Part shown: positions 42,266 through 51,750 of the stretch, one piece after another
Numbering within the stretch: position 1 is the first letter of the stretch
Layout: each line of letters begins with the position of its first letter
Source of the DNA: Pseudomonas sp. StFLB209
Lineage (GTDB): Bacteria; Pseudomonadota; Gammaproteobacteria; Pseudomonadales; Pseudomonadaceae
DNA length: 64,000 nt
Assembly: GCF_000829415.1 (NCBI RefSeq)
Contig: NZ_AP014637.1
Span: 1,500,001 to 1,564,000, forward strand
Direction of reading: 5' to 3'
Made by a program: the position numbers and the translations under genes
The notes under the pieces: generated by a model
What the model saw: the letters and a program-made list of their open reading frames with translations, nothing else
Database searches by the model: none
Told to the model about the DNA's origin: nothing

Positions 42266-42279
42266 GCTGGAGATGGCGC

Positions 42280-43239
42280 TCAGGGGATCAGGATGATCTT
42301 GTCACTGCGCCCGGCATTGACCTCGCCATAGCGCGCAAGGCCTTCGCTCAAGGGTGATTCCACCAGGTCACCTGGCAGTTCCAGCAGCCCTTCATCGAAG
42401 AAGCGACCAAACTGGTCGAGCATCGCGGCGCAGGCTTTGCAGTCGTAAAGCAGCGAGTTGATCCCGACCACCGAACCGCCTTTGCGGTACAGCGCCAGTG
42501 ACGGTAGCTGAACCTGGCCGTCTACCGGCGCAGCAATAATCGCGATGCGTCCCCAGGTCGCCAACGCCGCCACCGATGGCGCCAGCCAGAAGCCGGTGGT
42601 GTCGAAGATCACGTCGGCACCGCCACTGAAAAACGCCTGCACTTGCCCGGCCAGCGCATCCGGTTCGCCCAGCACAACGCTGTCGATCCCCTTGGCGGCC
42701 AGAGCCTGCTGTTGCTCAGGACGGCGCACCGCGCCCAGCACCTGAGCGCCCAGCACCCGGCCCAGTGCCAGTGCTGCACTGCCGACCGCCCCGTTGCCGC
42801 CGATCACCAGCAGCCGGGTATTGGCGCCGACACCGCTGCGCTGCAAGGCATCCCAGGCGGTGGTGTAAGGCACGCCCAGGCTGGCGGCCTGAACAAAGCT
42901 CAGCGCCTTGGGTTTGAGCGCCACACCATTGGCCGGCAAGGTCAGCCATTGCGCATGGGAGCCGTCACGGAAGAACCCCGGTTCTTTGCCGGTGCCCCAG
43001 ACTTGCTGGCCAATCAGACCTTGCGGGCCTTCAACCACTACACCGGCAAAATCCCGGCCCGGCACTCGCGGTAGTACGGTGTACGGGAAGCGGCCCAAGA
43101 CGTTCTTTACGTCACTGGGATTGAGCCCGGCGGCCTTCACCTGGATCAGCACCTCGCCCTCGGCGGCAACCGGTTGCGGCAGTTCGACATACTCTAAAGC
43201 TGCCAGGTCGCCAGTGCGGGAAAATTGCAGTGCGTTCAT
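42280..43239 (-). CDS. quinone-oxidoreductase-like (zinc-type ADH superfamily) dehydrogenase
   Basis: 319-aa medium-chain dehydrogenase/reductase of the NADPH:quinone reductase branch without zinc-ligand cysteines. Features: GroES-like domain (1-115; KAAGLNPSDVKNVLGRFPYTVLPRVPGRDFAGVV), Rossmann motif LLVIGGNGAVGSAALALGRVLGA (about 140-165), C-terminal KIILIP. ATG 43239 has GGAG 6 nt upstream. It is 25 bp downstream of the XapX gene on the same strand, so the two probably form a unit that may be controlled by the AraC regulator further upstream. The substrate is probably a quinone or enone. Confidence 0.88.
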   Translation of the reverse strand: MNALQFSRTGDLAALEYVELPQPVAAEGEVLIQVKAAGLNPSDVKNVLGRFPYTVLPRVPGRDFAGVVVEGPQGLIGQQVWGTGKEPGFFRDGSHAQWLTLPANGVALKPKALSFVQAASLGVPYTTAWDALQRSGVGANTRLLVIGGNGAVGSAALALGRVLGAQVLGAVRRPEQQQALAAKGIDSVVLGEPDALAGQVQAFFSGGADVIFDTTGFWLAPSVAALATWGRIAIIAAPVDGQVQLPSLALYRKGGSVVGINSLLYDCKACAAMLDQFGRFFDEGLLELPGDLVESPLSEGLARYGEVNAGRSDKIILIP

Positions 43240-43264
43240 CAGTAACTCCACTCAGATAGAAGAT

Positions 43265-43438
43265 TCAGGACAGCCAGGCCGTGACCAATTGTTTGCCCAT
43301 GGGCCAGGCTTTTTCACCGAGCTGCATGCCCAGCAGACCGACCAGTGCCACGGTGGGCGGCGCCGGCGAACGAAAATCCAGCGCGCCGTACAGCACACCG
43401 ACCGCAATGCCGATGACCAGGGAAATGACAAAGCTCAT
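43265..43438 (-). CDS. XapX-domain small membrane protein
   Basis: 57 aa: MSFVISLVIGIAVGVLYGAL then DFRSPAPPTVALVGLLGMQLGEKAWP. This is the XapX (DUF1427) pattern of two short hydrophobic segments joined by a PAPP turn. ATG 43438 has GGAG 8 nt upstream. It sits between the AraC gene and the oxidoreductase gene. Members are often found beside YcaC-type isochorismatase hydrolases and AraC regulators, as here. Biochemical role unknown. Confidence 0.85.
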   Translation of the reverse strand: MSFVISLVIGIAVGVLYGALDFRSPAPPTVALVGLLGMQLGEKAWPMGKQLVTAWLS

Positions 43439-43655
43439 GGAAGGACTCCGGACCAATCAGGGAATGGCCAGAGTCTAGGGACAGACGCAAAAGGCTACCG
43501 GCCAAGGACTTCTGAATTTCGGCCAGCTTGGTAGTCTGGTGTCTATGAGAGGCGGCGATTGAAGGCGTCTGGCATAACAATCAAGAGCCGTTACCAACCG
43601 CCCGACTTCCGGGGTAATCAGGGTCGGGACAGTTGTCCCGTAGCCATGAGGTCTG

Positions 43656-44489
43656 CTACGACCCCATCCCATACTGCGAAGGCGCCACCCCCAGTTCCCG
43701 ACGGAACATGTCGCTGAAGCTGCTTGGTGAGTAGCCCAGGCGGTGGGCGATGCTGCTGACAGCCTGACCCTGGATCAGGCTGGCTACGGCGGTGGCCAGT
43801 TGTACCTGGCGACGCCATTCGGCAAAGCCCATACCCAGAGCAGCCCGGAACAGGCGGGCCAGGGTGCGCACGCTGGCACCGGCGCTCTCTGCGTGTTGCT
43901 CGAAAGGAATGTCCAGCGAGGGCTCGTCAATCACCGCCTGACAGAGGTTCATAAGGCGGCGGTCGGCGCCGTCCGGCATGGGGATGCGGATCAGCGAACG
44001 GCGGGCGCGGGCCAGTTCGAGCAACGCCAGATTGACCAAAGCATCGTAGTAGTCAGGTTCAGCTTCACGGTCCAGCGCGACCAGACTGATGATCAGCTCG
44101 CGCAGCAGGCTGCCCACTTCGAACACCTGCACGGTCTTTTCAAGAGTCAGGGCAATGGCCGGGCGCAGGTAGATATTGCGCATTTCCAGATCCGAGACCA
44201 CACGAATGCCATGCTCGACACCCGGCGGCAACCAGACCGCGCGTTGAGGTGGGACCAGCAGCGCCTCCCGAGGCGTCTCGACCCACATCACGCCTGACGA
44301 GGCATACAGCACCTGGCCCCATACATGCTGGTGCGGCTCGATATACAGCCCGCGCGGGTAGGTGCGCGCCAGCGGCTGAACAGGAATCGCGGTGTCGGTC
44401 AGGTCAGGCGGTGCGGCAAGGGCCATGGAAGTTATCGCAGCCAGTGAACAATGACGCATGGTAACCAAAATTCTGACCGTACTCGCCAT
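43656..44489 (-). CDS. AraC-family regulator with N-terminal cupin domain
   Basis: 277 aa. Cupin sensor domain (about 40-125; GLYIEPHQHVWGQVLYASSGVMWVETPREALLVPPQRAVWLPPGVEHGI) and a C-terminal AraC double helix-turn-helix (about 185-275; FEQHAESAGASVRTLARLFRAALGMGFAEWRRQVQLATAVASLIQG, SSIAHRLGYSPSSFSDMFRRELG). ATG 44489 has AAGGG 4 nt upstream; ATG 44459 and 44426 are in-frame alternatives nearer the usual family start. It is divergent from ycaC (44630), and its gene is followed by XapX and the quinone oxidoreductase. It probably regulates all three. Confidence 0.9.
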   Translation of the reverse strand: MASTVRILVTMRHCSLAAITSMALAAPPDLTDTAIPVQPLARTYPRGLYIEPHQHVWGQVLYASSGVMWVETPREALLVPPQRAVWLPPGVEHGIRVVSDLEMRNIYLRPAIALTLEKTVQVFEVGSLLRELIISLVALDREAEPDYYDALVNLALLELARARRSLIRIPMPDGADRRLMNLCQAVIDEPSLDIPFEQHAESAGASVRTLARLFRAALGMGFAEWRRQVQLATAVASLIQGQAVSSIAHRLGYSPSSFSDMFRRELGVAPSQYGMGS

Positions 44490-44629
44490 CTGACCCTTCG
44501 ATTGTCTCCTTCAGGGTGACAGTAAAACGCTTTTCAGCCGATTTATCCCGTCCAGGTAAATCCTTAATCTGTGTCCAAGTTGAACGCAACGCCACTTACC
44601 TCAAACTTCTCAGATAAAGGATCTACCCC

Positions 44630-45256
44630 ATGGCCAACTTCACCTACAACCGCCTGAACAAAGACGACGCCGCTGTACTGCTGATCGACCATCAGACCGG
44701 CCTCATTTCGCTGGTGCAGGACTTCTCGCCCAACGAGTTCAAGAACAACGTGCTGGCGCTGGGTGACCTGGCCAAATTCTTCGAGCTGCCAACCATCCTC
44801 ACCACCAGCTTCGAGCAAGGCCCCAACGGCCCGCTGGTGCCGGAGCTCAAAGAGCAGTTCCCGGATGCGCCGTACATTGCCCGCCCTGGCCAGATCAACG
44901 CCTGGGACAACGAAGATTTCGTCAAGGCGATCAAGGCCACCGGCCGCAAGCAACTGATCATCGCCGGTGTCGTCACCGACGTGTGCGTGACCTTCCCGGT
45001 GCTGTCGGCCCTGGAAGAAGGTTTTGAAGTGTTCGTGGTGACCGATGCTTCCGGCACCTTCAATGAAACCGTGCAACAGGCCGCGTGGAACCGCATGAGC
45101 CAGGCTGGCGCCCAACTGATGAACTGGTTCTCGGTGGCGTGTGAGCTGCACCGCGACTGGCGCAACGATATCGAAGGCTTGGGCAACCTGCTGAGCCAGC
45201 GCATTCCCAACTACCGCAACCTGATGAACAGCTACTCGGCGCTGACCTCCCGTTAA
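44630..45256 (+). CDS. ycaC: YcaC-like cysteine hydrolase (isochorismatase fold)
   Basis: 208 aa. Catalytic triad elements of the isochorismatase-like family: Asp in VLLIDHQTGL (about D20), a Lys in the EDFVKAIKATGRK region, and the nucleophilic Cys in IAGVVTDVCVTFP (about C118). Other YcaC-typical blocks are TTSFEQGPNGPLVPEL, ARPGQINAWDNEDF and VTDASGTFNETVQQAAWNRM. E. coli and P. aeruginosa YcaC have this length; the true substrate is unknown. It is transcribed alone, ends in a hairpin at 45272-45301, and is divergent from the AraC regulator across 140 bp. Confidence 0.92.
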   Translation: MANFTYNRLNKDDAAVLLIDHQTGLISLVQDFSPNEFKNNVLALGDLAKFFELPTILTTSFEQGPNGPLVPELKEQFPDAPYIARPGQINAWDNEDFVKAIKATGRKQLIIAGVVTDVCVTFPVLSALEEGFEVFVVTDASGTFNETVQQAAWNRMSQAGAQLMNWFSVACELHRDWRNDIEGLGNLLSQRIPNYRNLMNSYSALTSR

Positions 45257-45271
45257 CAGCATCAATTCCTC

Positions 45272-45301
45272 AGCCCCTGCCGACGCCAGTCCGCAGGGGC
45301 T
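45272..45301 (+). terminator. terminator after ycaC
   Basis: AGCCCCTGC (45272-45280) / GCAGGGGCT (45293-45301), a 9-bp GC-rich stem followed by TT, 15 bp past the stop codon. Confidence 0.65.
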
Positions 45302-45395
45302 TTACCGTTTAACTGCATTGGGAAGGCAACCTTTATCAACCGCTATCCTTGTGACACCCTGTTCATCAGCCATGGCTACAGAAAGGAATGCCCTG

Positions 45396-45977
45396 ATGCG
45401 TCTGTGTGTTTTTTGCGGTTCGAGTGCCGGCAGCGACCCGGTGTATATGGATCAGGCGACCCGTCTGGGTGAAGCGCTGGCCCGTGCGGGTATTGGCCTG
45501 GTGTATGGCGGGGCGTCGGTGGGCCTGATGGGCGCAGTGGCTGATGCCGCATTGGCCAATGGCGGTGAAGTGATCGGTGTGATCCCCCAGGCGCTGAAGC
45601 AGAAAGAGATCGCCCACCCTGGCCTGCAGGACTTGCGTGTGGTCAATTCCATGCACGAACGCAAAGCGCTGATGGCCGAATTGTCAGACGGCTTCATCGC
45701 CATGCCGGGCGGCGTCGGCACCCTCGAAGAGCTGTTTGAGGTGTGGACCTGGGCGCAGCTTGGCTACCACGAAAAACCTTGCGCGCTGTTCAACGTGCAC
45801 GGCTTCTATGATGGCCTGTCAGCCTTCCTGACGCATGTGGTGAACCAGGCCTTTCTCAAGGATGAACACCGCCAGATGGTGATCGTCAAAGACGACGTCG
45901 CCGGGCTGCTTGAGGCCATCGAGAACTACCAGCCGCCCAAAGTGGTGAAGTGGATCAAGAAGGATGAGCAGACTTAA
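45396..45977 (+). CDS. LOG-family nucleoside-5'-monophosphate phosphoribohydrolase (TIGR00730)
   Basis: 193 aa. Begins MRLCVFCGSSAGSDPVYMDQA, with the Rossmann-like GLVYGGASVGLMGAVADAAL, the catalytic Arg region NSMHERKALM and the signature PGGVGTLEELFEVWTW (PGGxGTxxE). The family cleaves cytokinin riboside monophosphates or AMP/CMP-type nucleotides into base and ribose phosphate. ATG 45396 has AAGGA 9 nt upstream; the extension to 45318 is not conserved-looking. It is convergent with the HAD gene, 7 bp between stops. Confidence 0.92.
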   Translation: MRLCVFCGSSAGSDPVYMDQATRLGEALARAGIGLVYGGASVGLMGAVADAALANGGEVIGVIPQALKQKEIAHPGLQDLRVVNSMHERKALMAELSDGFIAMPGGVGTLEELFEVWTWAQLGYHEKPCALFNVHGFYDGLSAFLTHVVNQAFLKDEHRQMVIVKDDVAGLLEAIENYQPPKVVKWIKKDEQT

Positions 45978-45984
45978 CAGCCAG

Positions 45985-46653
45985 TTAAAGCCCCAGCAAC
46001 CCCGGCAGCTCACTGATATCGCTGATCTGTCGGTAGCCATAGATGCTGTTGGCCGGCTGTTCGTGCCCGCGCGCGACAAATACCTTATGGGTGATGTTCA
46101 TGTCGTGGGCAGGAAACAGGTCGTAGCGAAAGCTCGATGACACATGCAGCACGTCCTGCGGGCCACAGCCCAGGTTATCCAGCATGAACTCGAACGCTGC
46201 CAACCGCGGCTTGTAAGCCTGCGCCTGCTCGGCGGTGAAGACCTTGTGAAACGGCGCACCGAGTTTGCCGACGTTGGACATGATCTGACTGTCGCTGGCG
46301 TTAGAGAAGATCACCAACGGAATTTCGCTCGCGATTTTCGCCAGCCCGGCAGGCACATCAGGATGCGGCCCCCACTCGGGTATCGCATCGTAAAGTGCCT
46401 GGCCTTCACCCCGGTAGTCGATACCCCAGCGCTTGCAGGTACGGGCCAGGGCTTGCTTGATGATCTGATCATAAGGCACCCACTCACCTTTGACCTGATC
46501 GAGGCGGTAGGCCGCGAAGTCCTTGATGAAGGCGTCCATACGCTCGACAGGCACCCGGTCAGCGAACATCTGCCGGGTCATGGGGCTCATCTGAAAGTGC
46601 GTCAGCGTGCCGTAGCAGTCGAAGGTGACGAATCTTGGGCGTAGAACGCTCAT
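45985..46653 (-). CDS. haloacid dehalogenase type II-like HAD hydrolase
   Basis: 222 aa. HAD motif I FDCYGTLTHFQ (nucleophile Asp about 11), motif II IFSNASDS, motif III Lys in AYKPRLAAFEF and motif IV VSSSFRYDLFPAHDM. The helical cap and the S-N-A-S motif fit L-2-haloacid dehalogenase (EC 3.8.1.2)-like enzymes. ATG 46653 has AAGGAG 9 nt upstream; no homology is visible before it. It lies 28 bp downstream of the secreted-protein gene on the same strand. Whether a haloacid or a phosphate ester is the substrate cannot be said. Confidence 0.9.
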   Translation of the reverse strand: MSVLRPRFVTFDCYGTLTHFQMSPMTRQMFADRVPVERMDAFIKDFAAYRLDQVKGEWVPYDQIIKQALARTCKRWGIDYRGEGQALYDAIPEWGPHPDVPAGLAKIASEIPLVIFSNASDSQIMSNVGKLGAPFHKVFTAEQAQAYKPRLAAFEFMLDNLGCGPQDVLHVSSSFRYDLFPAHDMNITHKVFVARGHEQPANSIYGYRQISDISELPGLLGL

Positions 46654-46681
46654 GGTCAGAACTCCTTGCAAGGCCTGGCGG

Positions 46682-47119
46682 CTATTTCCCGGACTGCTCC
46701 AGGTAGTCAGTAAGAAAGTGCTGGGCATTGCCCTGGCTGGACAGTCCCTCGTCATAGCCCACCGAAGCGGTCTGCGCTTCGCCCGGCAGATACAGCTCGC
46801 CATAGTTGCCCTGAACGATCAGCGCGACATACTTCTTGCCATCAACTTGCGTGGAATAGCGGGTGTCCTTGCTGGTCTTCTCGACGGTCATCTGCTGGAT
46901 GCGCTTGTCCCAGTCGTGATCCACACCCTCGATCTGCACCAGCGCCTGGTTGGCCGAACGCTCGGCATAGCGCAGCGTCCACACCTTCACCCCTTGCGTG
47001 CCCGAGTAAGCCACCACCCGGTCAGCAACCTGCGGCCGCGCCGTATCGTTATCAGCCATCGCACCCGTGGTGATGCACAAGCCCAGCATCAGCGCTGCCC
47101 AGTTCCTTGTTACCAACAT
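46682..47119 (-). CDS. secreted protein of unknown function
   Basis: 145 aa. A signal peptide (MLVTRNWAALMLGLCITTGAMA, cut after AMA) is followed by a small beta-rich domain (DRVVAYSGTQGVKVWTLRYAERSANQALVQIEGVDHDWDKRI, GKKYVALIVQGNYGELYLPGE). No Cys in the mature part. ATG 47119 has AAGGA 9 nt upstream; the longer frame to 47230 adds a non-homologous Arg-rich stretch and is rejected. Likely cotranscribed with the HAD gene 28 bp downstream. I do not recognise the family. Confidence 0.75.
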   Translation of the reverse strand: MLVTRNWAALMLGLCITTGAMADNDTARPQVADRVVAYSGTQGVKVWTLRYAERSANQALVQIEGVDHDWDKRIQQMTVEKTSKDTRYSTQVDGKKYVALIVQGNYGELYLPGEAQTASVGYDEGLSSQGNAQHFLTDYLEQSGK

Positions 47120-47441
47120 CGTTTTCGTCCTTCTATTGCGGGAAAATATGCTTAGCCGGATGAGACAGCGTTGCTGGAGAAAAGCTCCGTATGAGGTCTT
47201 TAGACACCTGTGAGTTGCGACTCGCATCAAGCAAACTGCGGCCCGACCTTCGAGCCCCTGAAAGACTACATCTTGCTAAGTTTTTTCTTATCTAAACATA
47301 GGCATTTCCTACGTTTATAGCTGCCTCTTCATCTGTCACAGCTTTCAGCCGCCCTCTAATATCCATTTCTCTGGAAAAGAGCCTTCAGGGCTATTGAGCA
47401 GCACACACCTATTCTCCTGCGGCAGCTCGCACTTCAAAAGG

Positions 47442-47460
47442 TACGCCAGAGGCGTATACT
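47442..47460 (+). promoter_or_regulatory. promoter/operator of the HigBA pair
   Basis: Inverted repeat TACGCC (47442-47447) / GGCGTA (47451-47456) with a 3-bp spacer. It overlaps TATACT (47455-47460), a good -10 hexamer ending 5 bp before the toxin ATG. This is typical of an autorepressed toxin-antitoxin promoter bound by the HTH antitoxin. It implies an mRNA with almost no leader. Confidence 0.55.
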
Positions 47461-47465
47461 CGTAT

Positions 47466-47780
47466 ATGATTTTTATCGAGACACCTGTATTTACAAAGCG
47501 CGCTAAAGAACTGCTTGAAGACGCAGAGTACGGTGATCTACTGAAGGACCTCCTAAAAAACCCCTCAAAGGGCGTGTTGATTGAGGGAACCGGGGGTATC
47601 CGAAAGATTCGCGTCGCCTCAAGAGGTCGCGGCACACGTGGCGGTGCAAGGGCTATCTACTATCACTTCGTTTCAGCGTCCAGGATCGCCATGCTTATGA
47701 TCTATGCGAAGAATGAAAAACACGATCTGAGCTCGGACGAACGAAAAGCATTGAAAACCATCATCGACGGATGGAGTTAA
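47466..47780 (+). CDS. RelE/HigB-type toxin
   Basis: 104 aa. Fold-typical elements are an N-terminal MIFIETPVFTKRAKELL, DLLKDLLKNPSKGVLIEGTGGIRKIRVASRGRGTRGGARAIYYHF and the end YAKNEKHDLSSDERKALKTIID. It is of the HigB2/RelE (DUF1044) mRNA-interferase type, with a basic central strand (KIRVASRGRGTRGGAR) and likely catalytic Lys/His near the C-terminus (YAKNEKHDL). No ribosome site precedes ATG 47466, and the candidate -10 is 5 bp away. The antitoxin gene follows after 2 bp; toxin-first order is typical of hig systems. Confidence 0.87.
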   Translation: MIFIETPVFTKRAKELLEDAEYGDLLKDLLKNPSKGVLIEGTGGIRKIRVASRGRGTRGGARAIYYHFVSASRIAMLMIYAKNEKHDLSSDERKALKTIIDGWS

Positions 47781-47782
47781 CC

Positions 47783-48070
47783 ATGAGCAAATTTTTCGAT
47801 GAATTAATGGAAAGCGTCCAGCAAATGGATGGGATCATTCGTGGAGAAAAAGCAGCGTCGCGCGAGTTCACGGTGGACGCACTGCAGGTCAAAGAGATAC
47901 GCCGCTCAACCGGCCTGTCTCAAGCGAAATTCGCTGCAATGATCGATGTGCAGATAGGCACGTTGCGTAACTGGGAACAGGGCCGTCGTGAGCCCGCAGG
48001 ACCTGCACGTGCACTACTGAAAGCTATTCACAACGATCCCCAGAACGTTCTCAAGGCCCTTGCTGGCTGA
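47783..48070 (+). CDS. HigA/NadS-type antitoxin with helix-turn-helix
   Basis: 95 aa. The N-terminal part (1-35) is the likely toxin-binding region. The C-terminal XRE helix-turn-helix (about 38-80; VKEIRRSTGLSQAKFAAMIDVQIGTLRNWEQGRREPAGPARALLKAI) is the NadS/HigA pattern. ATG 47783 has GGAG 7 nt upstream, inside the end of the toxin gene. It should neutralise the toxin and repress the shared promoter at the TACGCC/GGCGTA repeat. Confidence 0.9.
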   Translation: MSKFFDELMESVQQMDGIIRGEKAASREFTVDALQVKEIRRSTGLSQAKFAAMIDVQIGTLRNWEQGRREPAGPARALLKAIHNDPQNVLKALAG

Positions 48071-48116
48071 GCATGGGCTTCAGGATTTTCGCTCTGCACA
48101 ATCAGTTCTCAAGAAT

Positions 48117-48294
48117 TAATGCCGATCAGTTAAGCGATTTCGGACCTGGCCAGGTCCCGGTGGGAGCCGACCTTGGTCTGGGCGGCACGCCAACGAAAGG
48201 GCCAGTAAAACCGCTACATCTGTTGTGGATGTAATGCCGCTTTCACGAGCGAGCTCGTTCCCACAGAACCCGCGCTGCCCTTGGCTGATCGGCA
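48117..48294. mobile_element. small non-coding element with inverted ends and 15-bp flanking duplication
   Basis: 178 bp between the antitoxin and GNAT genes. The ends are TGCCGATCAG (48120-48129, within TAATGCCGATCAGTTAAG) and CTGATCGGCA (48285-48294). Directly outside lie identical 15-bp copies of TCAGTTCTCAAGAAT (48102-48116 and 48295-48309); the right copy is the 3' end of the GNAT gene including its stop. The interior carries repeat words seen elsewhere (GTTGTGGATGTAATGCC). It has no coding capacity. The left end recurs at 27930-27947. Confidence 0.65.
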
Positions 48295-48795
48295 TCAGTT
48301 CTCAAGAATCAGCTTATAGAATTTGCTATCCACCGCCATCAACGGAAAGCTCGCCGGCAAGCTGTCCTTGGCCACCTCAATGAAACCGTGCTTTTCATAG
48401 AAACGGTGGGCCGCGAGGAATTTGTCGGTGGTCCCCAGCAAGACCTCTTTCACGCCTTTACTCCTGGCGCCGTCGAGCAACTCGGCCAACAGCTTCGCAG
48501 CCACGCCCAATTCACGACCGCGATAAGCTGCGGCCACGAACATCTTGCGCAAGGCGGCCTGGCCTTGGCCGATGTCTTTGAGGCCAATGGTGCCAACCAC
48601 CGTACCAGCCTGCTTCGCGACCCAGAAATCACCGGTGCCGCGCTGGTAGAAATCCACAATAGCAGCAAGGTCTGGCTGATCTGCTGCAGTGATGGCGATG
48701 CCGAACTCCTGCTGCTGGATCGGCACGATGACATCGATCACGCCTTGTTGGTCCTGGGGTTGAAAACGCTGGATCTGGATGCTGGAGGTCGTCAA
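48295..48795 (-). CDS. GNAT family N-acetyltransferase
   Basis: 166 aa. GNAT motif A is LRKMFVAAAYRGRELGVAAKLLAELLDGARSKGVKEVLLGTT, with the acetyl-CoA pyrophosphate loop YRGRELGVA (R/Q-x-x-G-x-G/A). Motif B follows at AHRFYEKHGFIEV. The substrate is not predictable. ATG 48795 begins MTTSSIQIQRFQPQDQ. The last five codons are duplicated on the other side of the element 48117-48294. The gene stands alone; 48796-49000 beyond its start holds no gene. Confidence 0.88.
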   Translation of the reverse strand: MTTSSIQIQRFQPQDQQGVIDVIVPIQQQEFGIAITAADQPDLAAIVDFYQRGTGDFWVAKQAGTVVGTIGLKDIGQGQAALRKMFVAAAYRGRELGVAAKLLAELLDGARSKGVKEVLLGTTDKFLAAHRFYEKHGFIEVAKDSLPASFPLMAVDSKFYKLILEN

Positions 48796-49006
48796 AGGTC
48801 TGTCCTGCTGCTCGCCGAGTGAGTGAAAAGCATTGTTTCAGAGCTTTTACTGTCGCCGCAAATGAACAAAGACACCCTTTGAAATGGGCTGAAATTCAGA
48901 CCGGAAAAAAGTTTGTTTAATTACGACATGTAGTTTTCAGCGTGCGACACAGCAGGCGCTCAGAGGCGTCAGACCCTCGCTGCAGAGAAGCTTGTCTCAT
49001 AAAAAA

Positions 49007-49024
49007 ACCGCCCCGAAGGGCGGT
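49007..49024 (-). terminator. intrinsic terminator of pckA
   Basis: On the minus strand ACCGCCC and GGGCGGT (49018-49024 and 49007-49013) form a stem with a TTCG tetraloop, followed by a T-run (A-run at 49001-49007 on the plus strand). It begins 22 bp after the pckA stop. Confidence 0.88.
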
Positions 49025-49045
49025 TTCTTGTTAAGCCAGCTGAAA

Positions 49046-50677
<1,632 letters not shown>

Positions 50678-50700
50678 TTATGCCAGAAATGCCCGGAAAT

Positions 50701-50761
50701 GATAGAACCCTCCGGTCAGAACGTTATGAACGTGCTTGATCGTGTTCTGGAGGGTTCTATC
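50701..50761. other. long stem-loop between hslO and pckA
   Basis: Perfect 13-bp outer stem GATAGAACCCTCC (50701-50713) / GGAGGGTTCTATC (50749-50761), with an inner CAGAAC (50717-50722) / GTTCTG (50744-50749) that can extend it. No T-run on either side. It lies 10 bp after the hslO stop (50772) and 110 bp upstream of pckA. It could end hslO transcripts or act in the pckA leader. Confidence 0.6.
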
Positions 50762-50771
50762 GCCAGCAAAG

Positions 50772-51677
50772 TCAGTGGCGAGTAGTGGACGGCGAGTCGA
50801 CGCCACCACCAGCAAACAGCTGAGTGACATCCGTGGAGTCGAACAGATAGCGTTCGTTACAGAACTGGCAGTCGATCTCGATGGCTCCGCCGTGCTCCTT
50901 GACCAGCTGCTGGGCGTCTTGCTCGCCCAGGCTGATCAGGGCGCTGCCGGAGCGCTCGCGTGAGCAACTGCAGCGGAAAGTGATCGGCTGCGTGTCAAAC
51001 AGTCGCACCTGCTCCTGGTGATAGAGGCGGTGCAGCAGGGTCTCGTTATCAACCCCCAGCAGCTCTTCATCGCTCAGGGTATTGGCCAGGGTGACAACAT
51101 GCTCCCAACTGGCAGCGCGCTCATCGGCATCGGTGATGCGCGCAACCGGCAGTTGTTGCAGCAAAAAGCCACGGGCGTTCTGGCCGTCGGCCTTGAGCCA
51201 GAAGCGTGTGCCAAGCTGCTCGGACATCACAAAGTAGCTCGACAGGCTTGCCGACAGATCGACACCGTCCAGCGCCACGATGCCCTGGTAGCGCTTGCCG
51301 TGCCGTGGATCGATGGTCATGGCCAGCGAGCCTTCAGGCATCAGTTGCTGCAAGCCGGTGGTCGCGTCAGTAATCAGCGCTTCGTCATAGCGGGCAATGC
51401 CGCGCAGTTCACGTTCGCTGGAGCATTCGACCATCAACAGCGGCACTGCGCCGCTGGAGCGCGCCTGCAGGGTCAGCAGGCCGTCGAACTTCAAGGTGCC
51501 GACCAGCAGCGCCGCCGCAGCCATCAGTTCGCCCAACAGACGCGCGACAGGCGCCGGGTACGGATGCCGGGCCAGCACTTCAGCGTAACTGCTGTGCAGG
51601 GCGACCAGCTCGCCGCGAACATCGCTCTCGTCAAAGATGAAGCGCTGGGTGAAGTCTTTTACAGGAGATTCAGACAT
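50772..51677 (-). CDS. hslO: Hsp33 redox-regulated chaperone
   Basis: 301 aa. N-terminal substrate-binding domain ([47 protein letters not shown]) and the C-terminal zinc/redox switch with four cysteines, C-S-C (FRCSCSRE) and C-x2-C ([11 protein letters not shown]), about 30 residues apart. Oxidation of the cysteines releases zinc and turns on holdase activity. ATG 51677 begins [13 protein letters not shown] as in other Pseudomonas. It is followed by pckA after 181 bp and preceded by hslR, the order conserved in the genus. Confidence 0.97.
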   Translation of the reverse strand: MSESPVKDFTQRFIFDESDVRGELVALHSSYAEVLARHPYPAPVARLLGELMAAAALLVGTLKFDGLLTLQARSSGAVPLLMVECSSERELRGIARYDEALITDATTGLQQLMPEGSLAMTIDPRHGKRYQGIVALDGVDLSASLSSYFVMSEQLGTRFWLKADGQNARGFLLQQLPVARITDADERAASWEHVVTLANTLSDEELLGVDNETLLHRLYHQEQVRLFDTQPITFRCSCSRERSGSALISLGEQDAQQLVKEHGGAIEIDCQFCNERYLFDSTDVTQLFAGGGVDSPSTTRH

Positions 51678-51750
51678 AAAAGGGATAGGTTCTGATAAGA
51701 GTGAATGGCCAACAGTTTACCAGCAGAACCGGCATGCAACTGAAACCGGC

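Noticed and set aside
43625..43640. CGGGACA/TGTCCCG palindrome between the AraC and XapX genes
   Set aside because: A perfect 7-bp repeat, but it lies beyond the AraC stop with neither a T-run nor promoter-like spacing; too little to call an operator.
47345..47635. 96-codon minus-strand frame opposite the toxin gene
   Set aside because: Antisense to a recognisable RelE-type toxin; Ser/Pro-rich with no ribosome site.
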